Position numbers and translations under genes: made by a program. From the NCBI GenBank assembly GCA_016841245.1, contig JAENZN010000001.1, positions 220,346 to 284,345 on the forward strand: a DNA stretch of 64,000 nt, written 5' to 3'. Positions 29,487 to 38,972 of the stretch are shown one piece after another; position 1 is the first letter of the stretch, and each line of letters starts with the position of its first letter. The notes below the pieces were generated by a model. It did no database searches. It saw only the letters and a list, made by a program, of their open reading frames with translations, and was not told the DNA's origin. This DNA comes from Syntrophomonas sp. GTDB taxonomy: Bacteria; Bacillota; Syntrophomonadia; Syntrophomonadales; Syntrophomonadaceae.

Positions 29487-29522
29487 AAGCTGAAATCGGA
29501 TATTGCCCCCCAACTTCAGCTT
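29487..29522. terminator. Hairpin downstream of phosphomannomutase gene
   Basis: AAGCTGAA (29487-29494) pairs with TTCAGCTT (29515-29522), followed on the plus strand by GATTTTTTAA and on the minus strand by a weaker T-run. It may terminate the minus-strand manB transcript or act in both directions. Confidence 0.45.
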
Positions 29523-29570
29523 GATTTTTTAACCCGTCTGGAATAAATTCGGTACCAGGCAGCGAACTTA

Positions 29571-30935
29571 TTAGCTTACGTTTACGCCCAGACTTTCAAG
29601 ATAGCCAAACAGCTCGCCTTGTATTTCATCGAGAGTTTCCGGGGTACTTCCTTCACATCTCACAATCAATTCCGGTCCAGTATTGGACGCCCGAACTAAA
29701 CCCCATCCACCTGGAAAGAGAATACGTGCCCCATCCACATCCAGAACTTCATATAGGGGGCGGAAGTGCTGCAGGACCTGTTCTACTACCTGGAATTTAT
29801 CCTCATCAGTACTCTTCACCCTGATTTCCGGGGTAGTATAGTACTTGTTCACATCAGCCAGCAATTGGGTGAGGTCCTTATCGCTATGGGATAGAATGCG
29901 CAGCAGCCTGGCAGCCGCATAAAGAGCATCATCAAAACCATAATATTCATCGGCAAAAAACATGTGCCCTGACATTTCCCCGGTGAAAATTGCCCCGGTT
30001 TCTTTCATCTTGCCTTTTATCAGAGAGTGCCCGGTCTTATAAAGCAGCGGCTTACCGCCCAGGCGGCAAATCTCATCTATCAGGCTTTGTGAACACTTCA
30101 CTTCTACAATACAGTCCGTACCAGGATAATGGGGCAATATTTCGCGCCAGAAAAGAATCATCAGCATATCACCCCAAATAATATTTCCCTGACGGTCAAC
30201 CACACCCAACCGGTCGCCATCTCCGTCCAGGCCGATTCCCAGATCAGCATGTTCCTGGGCAACCACCCGGATAAGATCCTGACAATTTTCTACTGCTACT
30301 GGATCGGGATGATGATGGGGAAATTTCGGATCAGATTCACAGTACAATTCCACCACCTGACAGCCCAACTCCCTAAAAAGGCGGGGAGCAAAAAGAGATG
30401 CTGTACCGCTGCCGCAGTCCACTACCACCTTAAGTTTTTTGGGTCCCAAGCGGATTTTATCCTTGATCATGTCTATATAGTCTTCAACTATATCTATTTC
30501 TATCAGGCTGCCTTCTGAACCAGAAATAAAATCTCCTCTTTCCGCTAGCTGACGGATTTCTTGAATCTCCTCTCCATATATGGTGGTTTCCCCCAGCAGC
30601 ATCTTGAAACCGTTAAATTCCGAAGAATTATGACTGGCAGTTATCATCAGACCAGCATCTATATTCAAGTGACGGGCCGCAAAGTAGAAGATAGGGGTTA
30701 TTACTACCCCCAGATCTAATATTTCACAGCCTGAATCAAGCAGTGCTTTTATGGTAATTTCTCTTAAGCGGGGCGAGGACATCCTATTATCCCTACCCAG
30801 TACGATTTTCTGCCAACCTCTATGGGCAGCCTGAGTTGCTAGAGCACGTGCTATTCTATAAACTGCTTCTTCGGTCAAATCTTCACCGACTACACCCCTG
30901 ATATCATACAACCTGAAAATATTCTTCTTTATCAC
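29571..30935 (-). CDS. manB: Phosphomannomutase / phosphoglucomutase
   Basis: 454 residues, full length for alpha-D-phosphohexomutases. FRLYDIRGVVGEDL opens domain 1. The phosphoserine loop is TASHNSSEFNG (around residue 100), the metal loop is GLDGDGDRLGVVD (around 240), and GEMSGHMFF and RCEGSTPE form the sugar and phosphate loops. It interconverts mannose-6-P and mannose-1-P (or the glucose equivalents). GTG at 30935 has GGGAGGG 6 nt upstream. It follows the guanylyltransferase by 55 nt, forming a GDP-mannose supply operon. Confidence 0.93.
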   Translation of the reverse strand: MIKKNIFRLYDIRGVVGEDLTEEAVYRIARALATQAAHRGWQKIVLGRDNRMSSPRLREITIKALLDSGCEILDLGVVITPIFYFAARHLNIDAGLMITASHNSSEFNGFKMLLGETTIYGEEIQEIRQLAERGDFISGSEGSLIEIDIVEDYIDMIKDKIRLGPKKLKVVVDCGSGTASLFAPRLFRELGCQVVELYCESDPKFPHHHPDPVAVENCQDLIRVVAQEHADLGIGLDGDGDRLGVVDRQGNIIWGDMLMILFWREILPHYPGTDCIVEVKCSQSLIDEICRLGGKPLLYKTGHSLIKGKMKETGAIFTGEMSGHMFFADEYYGFDDALYAAARLLRILSHSDKDLTQLLADVNKYYTTPEIRVKSTDEDKFQVVEQVLQHFRPLYEVLDVDGARILFPGGWGLVRASNTGPELIVRCEGSTPETLDEIQGELFGYLESLGVNVS

Positions 30936-30990
30936 AGGGTTCCCTCCCCAACTCAAATTTTCAATAGTATTACTATTATGCTATTTATCG

Positions 30991-32067
30991 TTAGATTATA
31001 TTTTGATATCCTGCTTCCTTTAGGGCTTCTACAACTTTCTTAATTTCCTGAGCCCGCTCTTTACTGCAAACCAGCAGACTTTCCTGGCTATCTACTATTA
31101 TAAGACCCTCCACTCCCAGAGTGGCAACCACCTTGTGGGGCGCATAAACCATACATTCACGAGTGTCAATAAAAACCCCTTGGCCTTCCAGTACATTACT
31201 ATCTTGATCGGACTCCCGATAGCGGCCCAGGGCTGTCCAACTGCCTACATCATCCCAGCCAAATGATGCTGGGATCACTAATACCTGATTCTGGCTGCAC
31301 TTTTCCATTATTCCATAATCCACTGAAACACGTGGCAGATCCTCGTAAACTTCTCTTACAACTTCCTCTTCCCGCTCTGTTCCTATATTCTCTGCGATAG
31401 ATGCCAGGCCTCTATTAAGTTCAGGTAGGTGCTGCGCAATTAATCTAAGGAGTAAATCTACCCGCCAAACAAACATACCGCTGTTCCACAAATAATTGTC
31501 CTGGTTTAAATACGATAAAGCCGTCTTTAAATCAGGTTTCTCGTGAAAGGCAATGGTATTATAAACGGGAATATCTTCCATATTATCCAAGGCTTCACCC
31601 TGCTGTATGTAGCCATATCCGGTTTCCGGCCGGGAGGGTCTGATACCAACAGTTACCACCCACTCTCCATAACAAGCCGACCTGACAGCGGCCTGAATTA
31701 TTCTCTGGAATTCATCGATATCAGCAATAAAATGATCGGCTGGCAGAACCACCATTAGTCCCTCCGGGTCTCGGCGCTGTATATAGGCAGCGGCCAGGCC
31801 AACGGCGGCGGCTGTGTCTCGTCCGCAATACTCGCAGATGACATTTTCCAGGGGAATCTCGGGCAATTGTTGCAGAACCAATTCCCTATACTTTTCTTCG
31901 GTTACTATATAAGTATCTGCAGGATTCACCAGCCCTGACAGCCTGTCCATACTTAGCTGCAGCATAGTACGACTGCCTAACAGAGATAAAAACTGTTTAG
32001 GTTTTTCACGGCGGGATAGAGGCCAAAACCTCTCCCCCGTTCCGCCTGCCAGAATCACAGCATACAT
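30991..32067 (-). CDS. manC: Mannose-1-phosphate guanylyltransferase
   Basis: 358 residues. The nucleotidyltransferase signature AGGTGERFWPLSRREKPKQF is at the N-terminus, followed by VVLPADHFI and FHEKPD, and FGWDDVGSWTAL near the end, all typical of GDP-mannose pyrophosphorylase. It lacks the C-terminal phosphomannose isomerase domain of bifunctional ManC. It makes GDP-mannose from GTP and mannose-1-P. ATG at 32067 has GAGGTGAT upstream. It precedes manB in the operon. Confidence 0.93.
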   Translation of the reverse strand: MYAVILAGGTGERFWPLSRREKPKQFLSLLGSRTMLQLSMDRLSGLVNPADTYIVTEEKYRELVLQQLPEIPLENVICEYCGRDTAAAVGLAAAYIQRRDPEGLMVVLPADHFIADIDEFQRIIQAAVRSACYGEWVVTVGIRPSRPETGYGYIQQGEALDNMEDIPVYNTIAFHEKPDLKTALSYLNQDNYLWNSGMFVWRVDLLLRLIAQHLPELNRGLASIAENIGTEREEEVVREVYEDLPRVSVDYGIMEKCSQNQVLVIPASFGWDDVGSWTALGRYRESDQDSNVLEGQGVFIDTRECMVYAPHKVVATLGVEGLIIVDSQESLLVCSKERAQEIKKVVEALKEAGYQNII

Positions 32068-32216
32068 GGAGCTATCACCTCTTTCTTTTCCAAACATTTC
32101 CATACCCGATATAGCTGTTCTTGTTTGGCAGTTATTTACCTTTTTCCCTTTTTATTATCTCATAAACAAAAAATTCACGGAAGAACTGTCTGTTAATGGC
32201 AGAATCAAGATAATGC

Positions 32217-33101
32217 CTAAGACACATCCGTCGGGCTCTCCTTGCTGCTGTTTCTTTTAACTACTACAGCACCCGTATCACAACCTAAATCCCTGGCTAT
32301 CACGGGACATTTTACTTTTAATAAAAAAAAGATATCTATATTTTGCACTTCACTGAGGGTTTCGTAGTTGGCCTGACCCTTGGCTATGATGAGATCCGCC
32401 TTATGAAATTCCTCAATAAATCGGGGTGAACATAACTTCAGGATAGTACCTGGAGCATCGCTGCCATTATCAATGACTCTTACCAGCCCAGTCATGCCAG
32501 CTGCAACAGCATCTTTCATAGTGGCATCATTAATAATCGGCTGACCTTTAACCACATAGCAGACTTTTTCCCCTGGCATCTGCTCAATCAAGAGACGATC
32601 AAATACAATTTCTCCGGCATTATCACCCAGAAACATTATATTATGCGCCTGCATTATGGAACGCTTCAATTCAGCACTGGTATTAAATGATATTGGACTC
32701 TGCAGGCATTCCAGCAGAGTGTCATTGACCTCCTGGGCTCCAAGATCAGCGCGAACTCCAAAATCAATAATATTGCCTGCAATGGAAATACGTACCGCGG
32801 TTTCGAAAGGATCCACCGATTCTTCTACCTGCTGCTGCAGATCCACATACATATCTAGGGCTAACTGGTTGAAGTGCTCCTTCACTTCCTGGTATGGATC
32901 TGGGTTATTCAGCACTTCTCTTATCTTTCTATGAATCAAGTTAGCCATATACGGTGGGGTCTCGCTTAAATCAATCTCAGCGGTTTCCCGTAATACGAAT
33001 CGTATCAGTTTTTCCTGAATTCCCTCATCTGCTCCGGACATCCGCATAGCTTCAACAGTCTGTCTTAACAAGCAGGGAATACAATCATAATATGTTTTCA
33101 T
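32217..33101 (-). CDS. DUF89 / ARMT1-type damage-control phosphatase
   Basis: 294 residues. CIPCLLRQ near the N-terminus is the CxxC of the prokaryotic DUF89 subfamily. FLGDNAGEIVFDRLLIE (around 155) carries the conserved Asp/Asn metal site, and DLIIAKGQANYETLSE is the second signature. These metal-dependent phosphatases hydrolyse potentially harmful sugar or cofactor phosphates. Being directly upstream of GDP-mannose genes, it may remove phosphorylated sugar by-products. That link is inference. Confidence 0.85.
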   Translation of the reverse strand: MKTYYDCIPCLLRQTVEAMRMSGADEGIQEKLIRFVLRETAEIDLSETPPYMANLIHRKIREVLNNPDPYQEVKEHFNQLALDMYVDLQQQVEESVDPFETAVRISIAGNIIDFGVRADLGAQEVNDTLLECLQSPISFNTSAELKRSIMQAHNIMFLGDNAGEIVFDRLLIEQMPGEKVCYVVKGQPIINDATMKDAVAAGMTGLVRVIDNGSDAPGTILKLCSPRFIEEFHKADLIIAKGQANYETLSEVQNIDIFFLLKVKCPVIARDLGCDTGAVVVKRNSSKESPTDVS

Positions 33102-33280
33102 GTTCTTTTTCCCCTACATTAATTAATATATTTTTATCTTATTGTTTATAGTATAATTCAAATAATAATTAGCACTCTAGTTATATTATCTCTTTTGTTT
33201 TAAGGCAAAATATTGTATAATCAATTTGCGACCATAGTACCTAATTGTATTGTTTTTATTGTCAATTATCCGGAGGTTAT

Positions 33281-34000
33281 ATGCTTGATATAATAATGGC
33301 AATTGATATTAAATTGTTAATATTTTTTACGGGTATGATTATTCTATCTTTTGTATTCTATAAATTATCCGACCGCTTTAAGCCCAACCGCTCCTGGGCT
33401 CAATCTGCTGCAGGCACAGCTGTGATTGTCTATGCCGCACTGGGAGGTATATATGGCTATCTCCTGCCTGCACTGGCAGCCATTACATTGACTTTTATCC
33501 TTTATTATCCACTCCGTCTTTTATGCATCATGATAATCGATGCTTTACAAAAAAATAATTATGCTGTTATTAAAATTGAGGATGAAGATTTTCGTAAGCT
33601 GGATGTAGACTCGCAATTATCCCTGTTAAATATGCGTATTAAGTATTATAGGAAGGCAATCATCCGGCTGCAAATGTGCAGAGGTTTGGCTGTTATGACC
33701 TTTATCATCTCTTTAAGTATTTTAGTATTGGGCTTGCTAGTATTAAGAAAACTAGACTTTTCTGAATTGCTGCTTTTGCTGACCAATATTATCTTGTTTA
33801 TACTCATCTTTAATATAACTCCTAGAACCAAAGGAATATTCTATGAATTTTTGAGAAAATATGTTTTTGCTCCGGAAACAATTAAACTCAGAAATTATTA
33901 TGAACAGCAATTGCAGGAGAGTAATTACGAAATTAAAGCCATTGAACATGGCTATCATGTGGCCACCAAACAGCAAATCATGAATCGACTGAAATTTTAA
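33281..34000 (+). CDS. Hypothetical polytopic membrane protein
   Basis: 239 residues. Two hydrophobic segments lie near residues 7-25 and 40-75, and two more around 135-180 (MTFIISLSILVLGLLVL, LLLLLTNIILFILIF). The linker and C-terminus are charged and helical. ATG 33281 is chosen because CCGGAGG lies 4 nt upstream. No family was recognised. It is a single gene between divergent DUF89 and a convergent VTT gene. Confidence 0.65.
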   Translation: MLDIIMAIDIKLLIFFTGMIILSFVFYKLSDRFKPNRSWAQSAAGTAVIVYAALGGIYGYLLPALAAITLTFILYYPLRLLCIMIIDALQKNNYAVIKIEDEDFRKLDVDSQLSLLNMRIKYYRKAIIRLQMCRGLAVMTFIISLSILVLGLLVLRKLDFSELLLLLTNIILFILIFNITPRTKGIFYEFLRKYVFAPETIKLRNYYEQQLQESNYEIKAIEHGYHVATKQQIMNRLKF

Positions 34001-34099
34001 AACCACATCCCATATAATGGCCGCTGTTTAAAAAACAGTATGTCTCCCTGGATACATTTTAACTTGATAGCCAAGTCGAGTGAAGAGGCTGGATAGCAT

Positions 34100-34690
34100 C
34101 TATTTACCTTTGGGATCTGCTATTACACTAATGCGTTTTCGTAAATAGCTGACCCCGATTATGAGGATAATCAGCAGGCCCCCCAATATAGCCAGCGTAT
34201 TGCTTATATTATGGCTCCTGTGAAAGTAATCACCCAAAGAAACGTAAGCAATAGCCCAGGGAAGCATACCCAAAGCTGAAGATGAAGCAAATATACCCAG
34301 CGGAACTTTACTTAAACCAGACCCTATATTTATTACCGGGGTTGGTACAATCGGGAAAACCCGAACTATTAACAGCAGTATAAAGATTGTCCTGATATTC
34401 ATATGCTCGAAGTTCAACCGGTAAGTCTTAGGTCGTAAAGGTTGAATAAATTTTATCCCGGTATATTTAGCCAGCAGGTAGATGCATAAAGTCCCTGCCA
34501 GTGCACTGCTCCAGGCTATAAGAAACCCGGTTGTTTTGCCATAAATGATTCCTGCTGCCCCGGCCAGAATAGCGTATGGTATAATCGGTACAATAGACTG
34601 TATAAAGAACATTATTATAATAACTACTGGTCCGTACACTCCATAATCACTAATATATAAAGCTAGTGCATCAATACTGCTAAAGTCTAT
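34100..34690 (-). CDS. VTT/TVP38-TMEM64 family membrane protein
   Basis: About 196 residues if it starts at ATA 34690. The VTT core is visible: IPYAILAGAAGIIYGKTTGF, then FPIVPTPVINIGSGL, and LPWAIAYVSLGDYF. Proteins of this group are lipid scramblases or related transporters. No ATG, GTG or TTG exists between the upstream stop and GTG 34639, which would cut into the conserved N-terminus. ATA lies 9 nt after GAGGAG and overlaps the preceding stop (ATAG). Coordinates assume that start; otherwise it begins at 34639. Confidence 0.75.
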   Translation of the reverse strand: MDFSSIDALALYISDYGVYGPVVIIIMFFIQSIVPIIPYAILAGAAGIIYGKTTGFLIAWSSALAGTLCIYLLAKYTGIKFIQPLRPKTYRLNFEHMNIRTIFILLLIVRVFPIVPTPVINIGSGLSKVPLGIFASSSALGMLPWAIAYVSLGDYFHRSHNISNTLAILGGLLIILIIGVSYLRKRISVIADPKGK

Positions 34691-35460
34691 CTTCCAGCAC
34701 TCCTCTGTTTATCCACGAAGTGTTTCCTCAGCCACTTAATAGTAATTTCTTCTCGATCCCGAATTTTATTTTCAAACCGGTGGTCAGCGTCATCCACTAT
34801 GACCATTTCAGCATTGCAAAGCCTATTGAACATATATCGCGCATTATATACTGCTACTACCTTATCATCTTGCCCCTGTACGATTAAAACAGGACGTTGA
34901 TATATCTTCTTCAGGTACTCGTCCATATTATGTTGATAAAAATCTTCTACAAAAGCTGGTTTGATATCATAGGCTCCCGATTCGTCACGTATATTCACTA
35001 TTCTACCTTTTATTAACTCTTCATATGCTTCCTCCATCACCCGTGTAAAAGTCTGCTGCAATTCAACCGGGGTAGACCACAATATGAATCCCTTAACTTT
35101 GCTGTCTTCTGCACCACCTGCCAGCACTGTACTTCCACCAAAACTTCTTCCCAGTAGAATAATGGGTTTCTGGTAGTTTTGGTATGCATAGTCAATAACA
35201 GTTTTTAAATCTTGAACCTGCCGAGTCAGGGTAATTTCGCTAAATTCCCCATCACTCTCACCTGATCCGGTAAAATCAAAGGCTAAAACCCCTAGTCCGA
35301 GCTCATTCATTTGTTCGGCAAATGCATATATACGATCACTGTTTTCTTTTCTTCCCCTGAATCCGTGGCAGGTTATTAAAAGATGGTTAAAACTGTCCGG
35401 CAAGAAAATCAAGGCAGCAATTCTTTCCTGATTTTCCTTCATAATTTTCAGGGTTTGCAC
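34687..35460 (-). CDS. Alpha/beta hydrolase
   Basis: 257 residues with the serine-hydrolase fold. The oxyanion region is CHGFRG, the nucleophile elbow GRSFGG (around 105), the acid QGQDDKVV (around 200) and the histidine DADHRFEN (around 230). It is probably a carboxylesterase or acyl hydrolase; the substrate is unknown. GTG 35460 has GAGGG 6 nt upstream, better than the ATG six bases earlier. Its stop overlaps the start of the VTT gene. Confidence 0.85.
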   Translation of the reverse strand: MQTLKIMKENQERIAALIFLPDSFNHLLITCHGFRGRKENSDRIYAFAEQMNELGLGVLAFDFTGSGESDGEFSEITLTRQVQDLKTVIDYAYQNYQKPIILLGRSFGGSTVLAGGAEDSKVKGFILWSTPVELQQTFTRVMEEAYEELIKGRIVNIRDESGAYDIKPAFVEDFYQHNMDEYLKKIYQRPVLIVQGQDDKVVAVYNARYMFNRLCNAEMVIVDDADHRFENKIRDREEITIKWLRKHFVDKQRSAGR

Positions 35461-35492
35461 TAACATCCCTCACTTCTTTGTAAGCTTATGAT

Positions 35493-35678
35493 CTACATAG
35501 GCTTCTGGGGTTTGTGTTTTTCTTCTGATTCATGCCTTACCCGGTAACCACATAAATCACAAATAAAGGTCGGAAGGTCTTTCTGCTGTTCTACCAGTTT
35601 CTTGAAGTCTTTGTGATCTTCCTCTACATCCCAGGTCTTACCGCACAGAAGGCATCTGGCAGAGATTGACTTACTCAT
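35493..35678 (-). CDS. Small zinc-ribbon protein (YlaI/DUF2197-like)
   Basis: 61 residues with two CxxC knuckles (CLLCGK and CDLCGY) separated by a charged helix. This is the layout of short zinc ribbons such as YlaI. GGAGGAG precedes the ATG. It lies between the YkgJ-type gene and the hydrolase on the same strand. Function is unknown. Confidence 0.65.
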   Translation of the reverse strand: MSKSISARCLLCGKTWDVEEDHKDFKKLVEQQKDLPTFICDLCGYRVRHESEEKHKPQKPM

Positions 35679-35699
35679 GGTTACTCCTCCTCTCCATCC

Positions 35700-36350
35700 T
35701 TATAGTAACATGTGTTTGAATAAATCTGAAGATAATACATCTTTTAATAAAATGTTCGAATAATTATTTTTACCGGTAAATTTGTTTTTACCCCAATCTT
35801 TTATATTCACTCGGGCATTATGACTCCGGTTTAAAGGCAGCGCTTGGCCAGCAGATGAAAAGGCCAGAATGCTGGCCCTGATCAGTTCGTCCATTCCCAT
35901 ATTAACTACCTGACTCCTGAGTTCTTCTATTTGCGGAGTAGTATGACAGCATATATAGGTCTGACAGAGAAAAGGACGATTCTTATATATCGAACAGGTA
36001 GAATCGGGCTGTAGGAAGATACACCTTCCGGCCCGGGTCCGCCTGAGAGTTATATCAATTACATTTTCCTTTGCCTCTACCCATAAATATTTATAAGCGT
36101 CCGTCAAGTTGATTCCCTGGGCCTGACATATGTTTCTTACATCTATTGAGGTCAACGGAAGCGGTTCGTGACAGCACAGGTCACATCCATAACAGCTCTG
36201 CTGTCCTTCAGGCCACAGGCGTTCCAAGCTTCCCTCCTCAAAAAATAGGTTTAATTCATCCAGCAAGTCTTGGATACTGACTTTCTTCTCCATTATCTTT
36301 ATTTCGTAACCGGGCAGCCCCTGGATATTATTCTTTTTTATCTGCAGCAT
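35700..36350 (-). CDS. YkgJ-family cysteine-cluster protein
   Basis: 216 residues. The YkgJ signature is present: CYGCDLCCHEPLPLTSIDV, then RAGRCIFLQPDSTCSIYKNRPFLC, an eight-cysteine cluster expected to bind zinc or an Fe-S centre. Its role is unknown. ATG 36350 follows GGAGGA by 10 nt. It begins a four-gene same-strand run (YkgJ, zinc ribbon, hydrolase, VTT). Confidence 0.8.
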   Translation of the reverse strand: MLQIKKNNIQGLPGYEIKIMEKKVSIQDLLDELNLFFEEGSLERLWPEGQQSCYGCDLCCHEPLPLTSIDVRNICQAQGINLTDAYKYLWVEAKENVIDITLRRTRAGRCIFLQPDSTCSIYKNRPFLCQTYICCHTTPQIEELRSQVVNMGMDELIRASILAFSSAGQALPLNRSHNARVNIKDWGKNKFTGKNNYSNILLKDVLSSDLFKHMLL

Positions 36351-36375
36351 GTTCAAAGTATCCTCCCATAAAATT

Positions 36376-36416
36376 AAGCCCACTCTACTCTATTAATTAT
36401 AGAATAAAATGGGCTT
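36376..36416. terminator. Hairpin upstream of the YkgJ gene
   Basis: AAGCCCA (36376-36382) pairs with TGGGCTT (36410-36416), with an inner TCTAT/ATAGA stem. It is followed on the plus strand by TTTTGTTTT. On the minus strand it sits just ahead of the YkgJ ribosome site, so it could also be an attenuator in that leader. Confidence 0.5.
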
Positions 36417-36507
36417 TTTGTTTTAAAGTATATTACTATTGATTCCACTTTAAAAATACTAAAGATTACTTTTTTGAATGCATAAATATTCAGGAGACAT
36501 TGGCGGA

Positions 36508-36694
36508 GCATGGTAGCAACACCCACCCTTCGGGTACAACTTATACTCCCTCTGGTCGTTTTCAATATGACGCTGCAAGACTCATAGGAAATGGGACTAA
36601 GCCCCACGGATGGGGCGAGAGGGCAGTTGAACACGGATGTGAATCTGCCCGGTACCCCATTTACTATGAGGCAAGCAGTTGGTGTTTGCCATGC
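36508..36694. ncRNA. Candidate multi-stem structured RNA
   Basis: Nested pairing is extensive. The closing stem is 36508-36523 with 36681-36694. A small hairpin ACCC-TTC-GGGT lies at 36525-36535. A long stem CTCATAG-g-AAATGGG (36581-36595) pairs with CCCATTT-a-CTATGAG (36656-36670) and encloses two hairpins: GCCCC-ACGGAT-GGGGC (36601-36616) and GGGCAG/CTGCCC (36621-36650). CACGGATG occurs twice. No convincing ORF is present. The strand is uncertain: plus would be a stand-alone RNA, minus would be a leader of the YkgJ operon. I cannot name the family; a HEARO/omega-type RNA is one idea. Confidence 0.5.
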
Positions 36695-36761
36695 GGAGAC
36701 TGACGACGGTATATTAATGCATTCAAAATCACGAATATTACTTTTAGCAATGGAATCACTA

Positions 36762-38474
36762 TTATATTTTAAAGAATTTTATGGACTGATCCAGTTCTGC
36801 TACCACCTGGTTTAATTCTAACATGGACTGGTTCATGTTTTTAATGCTAGCCATCTGTTCCGCCGTCAAACGGGTAATATCCCGGGCGTATCGGGAATTG
36901 TTCTCTGCCGCATTGGCAGTCTCCTGAACGGAATCAAACGCAGTCTGAGAACTGGCCGCCATTTCTTCACTGGCGGCCGAGACTTCCTGGATTTGCGTGC
37001 TAACAGTTGCCACCGCACCAATAATCTCTTTAAAGGCACTTCCAGCATGAGCCACCACCTCTATGCCATTGGAAACCTCACGGGTTCCTTCTTCCATTGC
37101 TTTCACTGCATCACCCGCTCCTGCCTGCATTTCCTTAATCACATCCGAAATACGGCTGGCAGCTTGACCTGATTCTTCCGCCAATTTCCTCACTTCTTCA
37201 GCAACTACCGCAAACCCTTTCCCCTGCTCTCCGGCCCGGGCTGCTTCAATAGCTGCGTTAAGGGCCAGTAAATTAGTCTGATTGGCTATATCAGTTATCA
37301 ACACAACTATCTGACCAATCTCCTCGGATTTTTTTCCCAAATTTTCCACAATAACTGCAGTTGAATTAACGGCATCACTAATGACATCCATCTGTTTTAT
37401 AGCCTTGTCTACCTCTTCCCCGCCTCCTTGAGCTTTGGATGTGGCATCTGCCACCAAATTAGATACATCGCTGGAATTGGCTGCAACCTGCTGGATAGCA
37501 GCTGACATTTCACTCAACACCACCCTGGAACCTCCCGCAAGTTCTACTTGGCGTACCGCTTCATCATTCATCTTTTCTGCCTGCACTGACATATCTCCTA
37601 CCATTTTGCTACTGGCATCTATAAGTCCAGTTATATGTGAGGAGGCGCTTCCAACATGTTCAGACAGCTGCCTGGTTCCCCCGATCAAAGCAGACATACT
37701 CTCCGCCATCTTATTCACCATATCAGCCACTTTACCTGGCTCATCCTTGGCTTTGACTGGCACCTTATAAGTTAAATCGCCCTGACTGATCACTTCCACC
37801 CCATCTGTTATCCTCCGCAGCGGGGCATATACTGTGAATGCAATCAAGAAAGCAGCCAGAAATCCTATCAATATTCCAATGCCTGAATAAGCGATCATCA
37901 TATTTCTGAACTCACTTACCGCATCATCATATGGAGTGGCCGGCACGCCCACATACCATATGCCGATTGTTTCCCCCTTATTATCCCGTATAGGTTCATA
38001 GGCGGTTTCATTCCAGGTTCCAACCACTTCAGCCCGGCCTATATATTTTTCTCCCTTGGTTAATACCGTCTCTGCAACCACATCAGAAACCTGAGTACCT
38101 ACGCACCTCTCACCATTATTCATAACGTTGGTTGCTACGCGGGTATCTCCTTTAAATATAGTAACTGTATCTCCACCCGTTAATTCACCTATTTTATCAA
38201 TCAATTCATAGTTTTCTTCCATTAGAACATTACCTTTATACAGCTGCTGGTTTTTAATCTGCCAGTCTCCCGGATAGTTGTAGTCTAACATCTGCCAGCC
38301 CATATTAAGATCGGAGCTTAACTTTTCCTGGGCAGAAATAGTAATCTTTTCCGACATTACAGATGTTGCATATAATCCCATTATTCCGGTGACCGCTGCC
38401 AGAACAAGAGTAAATGCAAGTATCAGGCGTATCCTGACGCTCATCTTACGAAGTAATCTTTCAATAAAATTCAC
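36762..38474 (-). CDS. Methyl-accepting chemotaxis protein
   Basis: 570 residues. A TM helix (~11-33) is followed by an extracytoplasmic single Cache-like sensor (~35-180, with [14 protein letters not shown] and [13 protein letters not shown]), a second TM (~185-210), HAMP ([17 protein letters not shown]) and the MCP signalling hairpin with [25 protein letters not shown] around 395. It senses an external small ligand and controls CheA. GTG 38474 has GGAGGG 7 nt upstream. No other chemotaxis gene lies in the window. Confidence 0.93.
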   Translation of the reverse strand: MNFIERLLRKMSVRIRLILAFTLVLAAVTGIMGLYATSVMSEKITISAQEKLSSDLNMGWQMLDYNYPGDWQIKNQQLYKGNVLMEENYELIDKIGELTGGDTVTIFKGDTRVATNVMNNGERCVGTQVSDVVAETVLTKGEKYIGRAEVVGTWNETAYEPIRDNKGETIGIWYVGVPATPYDDAVSEFRNMMIAYSGIGILIGFLAAFLIAFTVYAPLRRITDGVEVISQGDLTYKVPVKAKDEPGKVADMVNKMAESMSALIGGTRQLSEHVGSASSHITGLIDASSKMVGDMSVQAEKMNDEAVRQVELAGGSRVVLSEMSAAIQQVAANSSDVSNLVADATSKAQGGGEEVDKAIKQMDVISDAVNSTAVIVENLGKKSEEIGQIVVLITDIANQTNLLALNAAIEAARAGEQGKGFAVVAEEVRKLAEESGQAASRISDVIKEMQAGAGDAVKAMEEGTREVSNGIEVVAHAGSAFKEIIGAVATVSTQIQEVSAASEEMAASSQTAFDSVQETANAAENNSRYARDITRLTAEQMASIKNMNQSMLELNQVVAELDQSIKFFKI

Positions 38475-38636
38475 TATAAATCCCTCCACTGTCTCTCCAA
38501 AAGTTTAATCAAAGATTCTGCCGCCGCTTTTCCCAAACCCCCCCAGGTAATGGTTTCGACATAAGAAAACAGGAGATGCCATTTTTTACATACCCCTGTT
38601 CTTTTTATCGATTATATTTTTTTTTTCTTAAGCTTT

Positions 38637-38972
38637 TTATGAAGATTCTTCATCTTGATCCTGGCTGGAGATAATCTTGATATACAATACCCTTTGATAA
38701 TTGTAGGAACCCACAATATTTCCCCTGGCATCATATAAATAATTGAGCGATGAGCCTCCTACATAGACTTTTCCATCTTGTTGTATTCCCAGATCCTTTA
38801 TGTACGTTTCCAAACTCTGTCCATCAGTAAAATATATTTTAGCCTTGATTAATTCAGGCTGACTGCTTCCCGAGGGGCTACCTAATATTTCTGAAAAATC
38901 ATAGTTACATCCACTCAGGGGCAGAAAAAGTAACAGCAAGAGGACAGCTGCTATATATTTATTTACCCTCAT
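38637..38972 (-). CDS. Small lipoprotein
   Basis: 111 residues. The signal peptide ends in the lipobox LSGC (residues ~19-22), so it is anchored in the membrane. The mature part has a small beta-rich domain (KIYFTDGQSLETYIKD, VYVGGSSLNYLYDARGNIVGSY). Function is unknown. Its start overlaps the stop of the Lon-like gene by 4 nt, so the two are co-translated. Confidence 0.75.
   Translation of the reverse strand: MRVNKYIAAVLLLLLFLPLSGCNYDFSEILGSPSGSSQPELIKAKIYFTDGQSLETYIKDLGIQQDGKVYVGGSSLNYLYDARGNIVGSYNYQRVLYIKIISSQDQDEESS

Noticed and set aside
36500..36703. 67-codon plus ORF over the structured RNA
   Set aside because: No ribosome site; the base pairing explains the conserved appearance better.
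38490..38636. c-di-GMP riboswitch in the chemoreceptor leader
   Set aside because: No GEMM core sequence; only an AACAGG/CCTGTT hairpin resembling a weak terminator.
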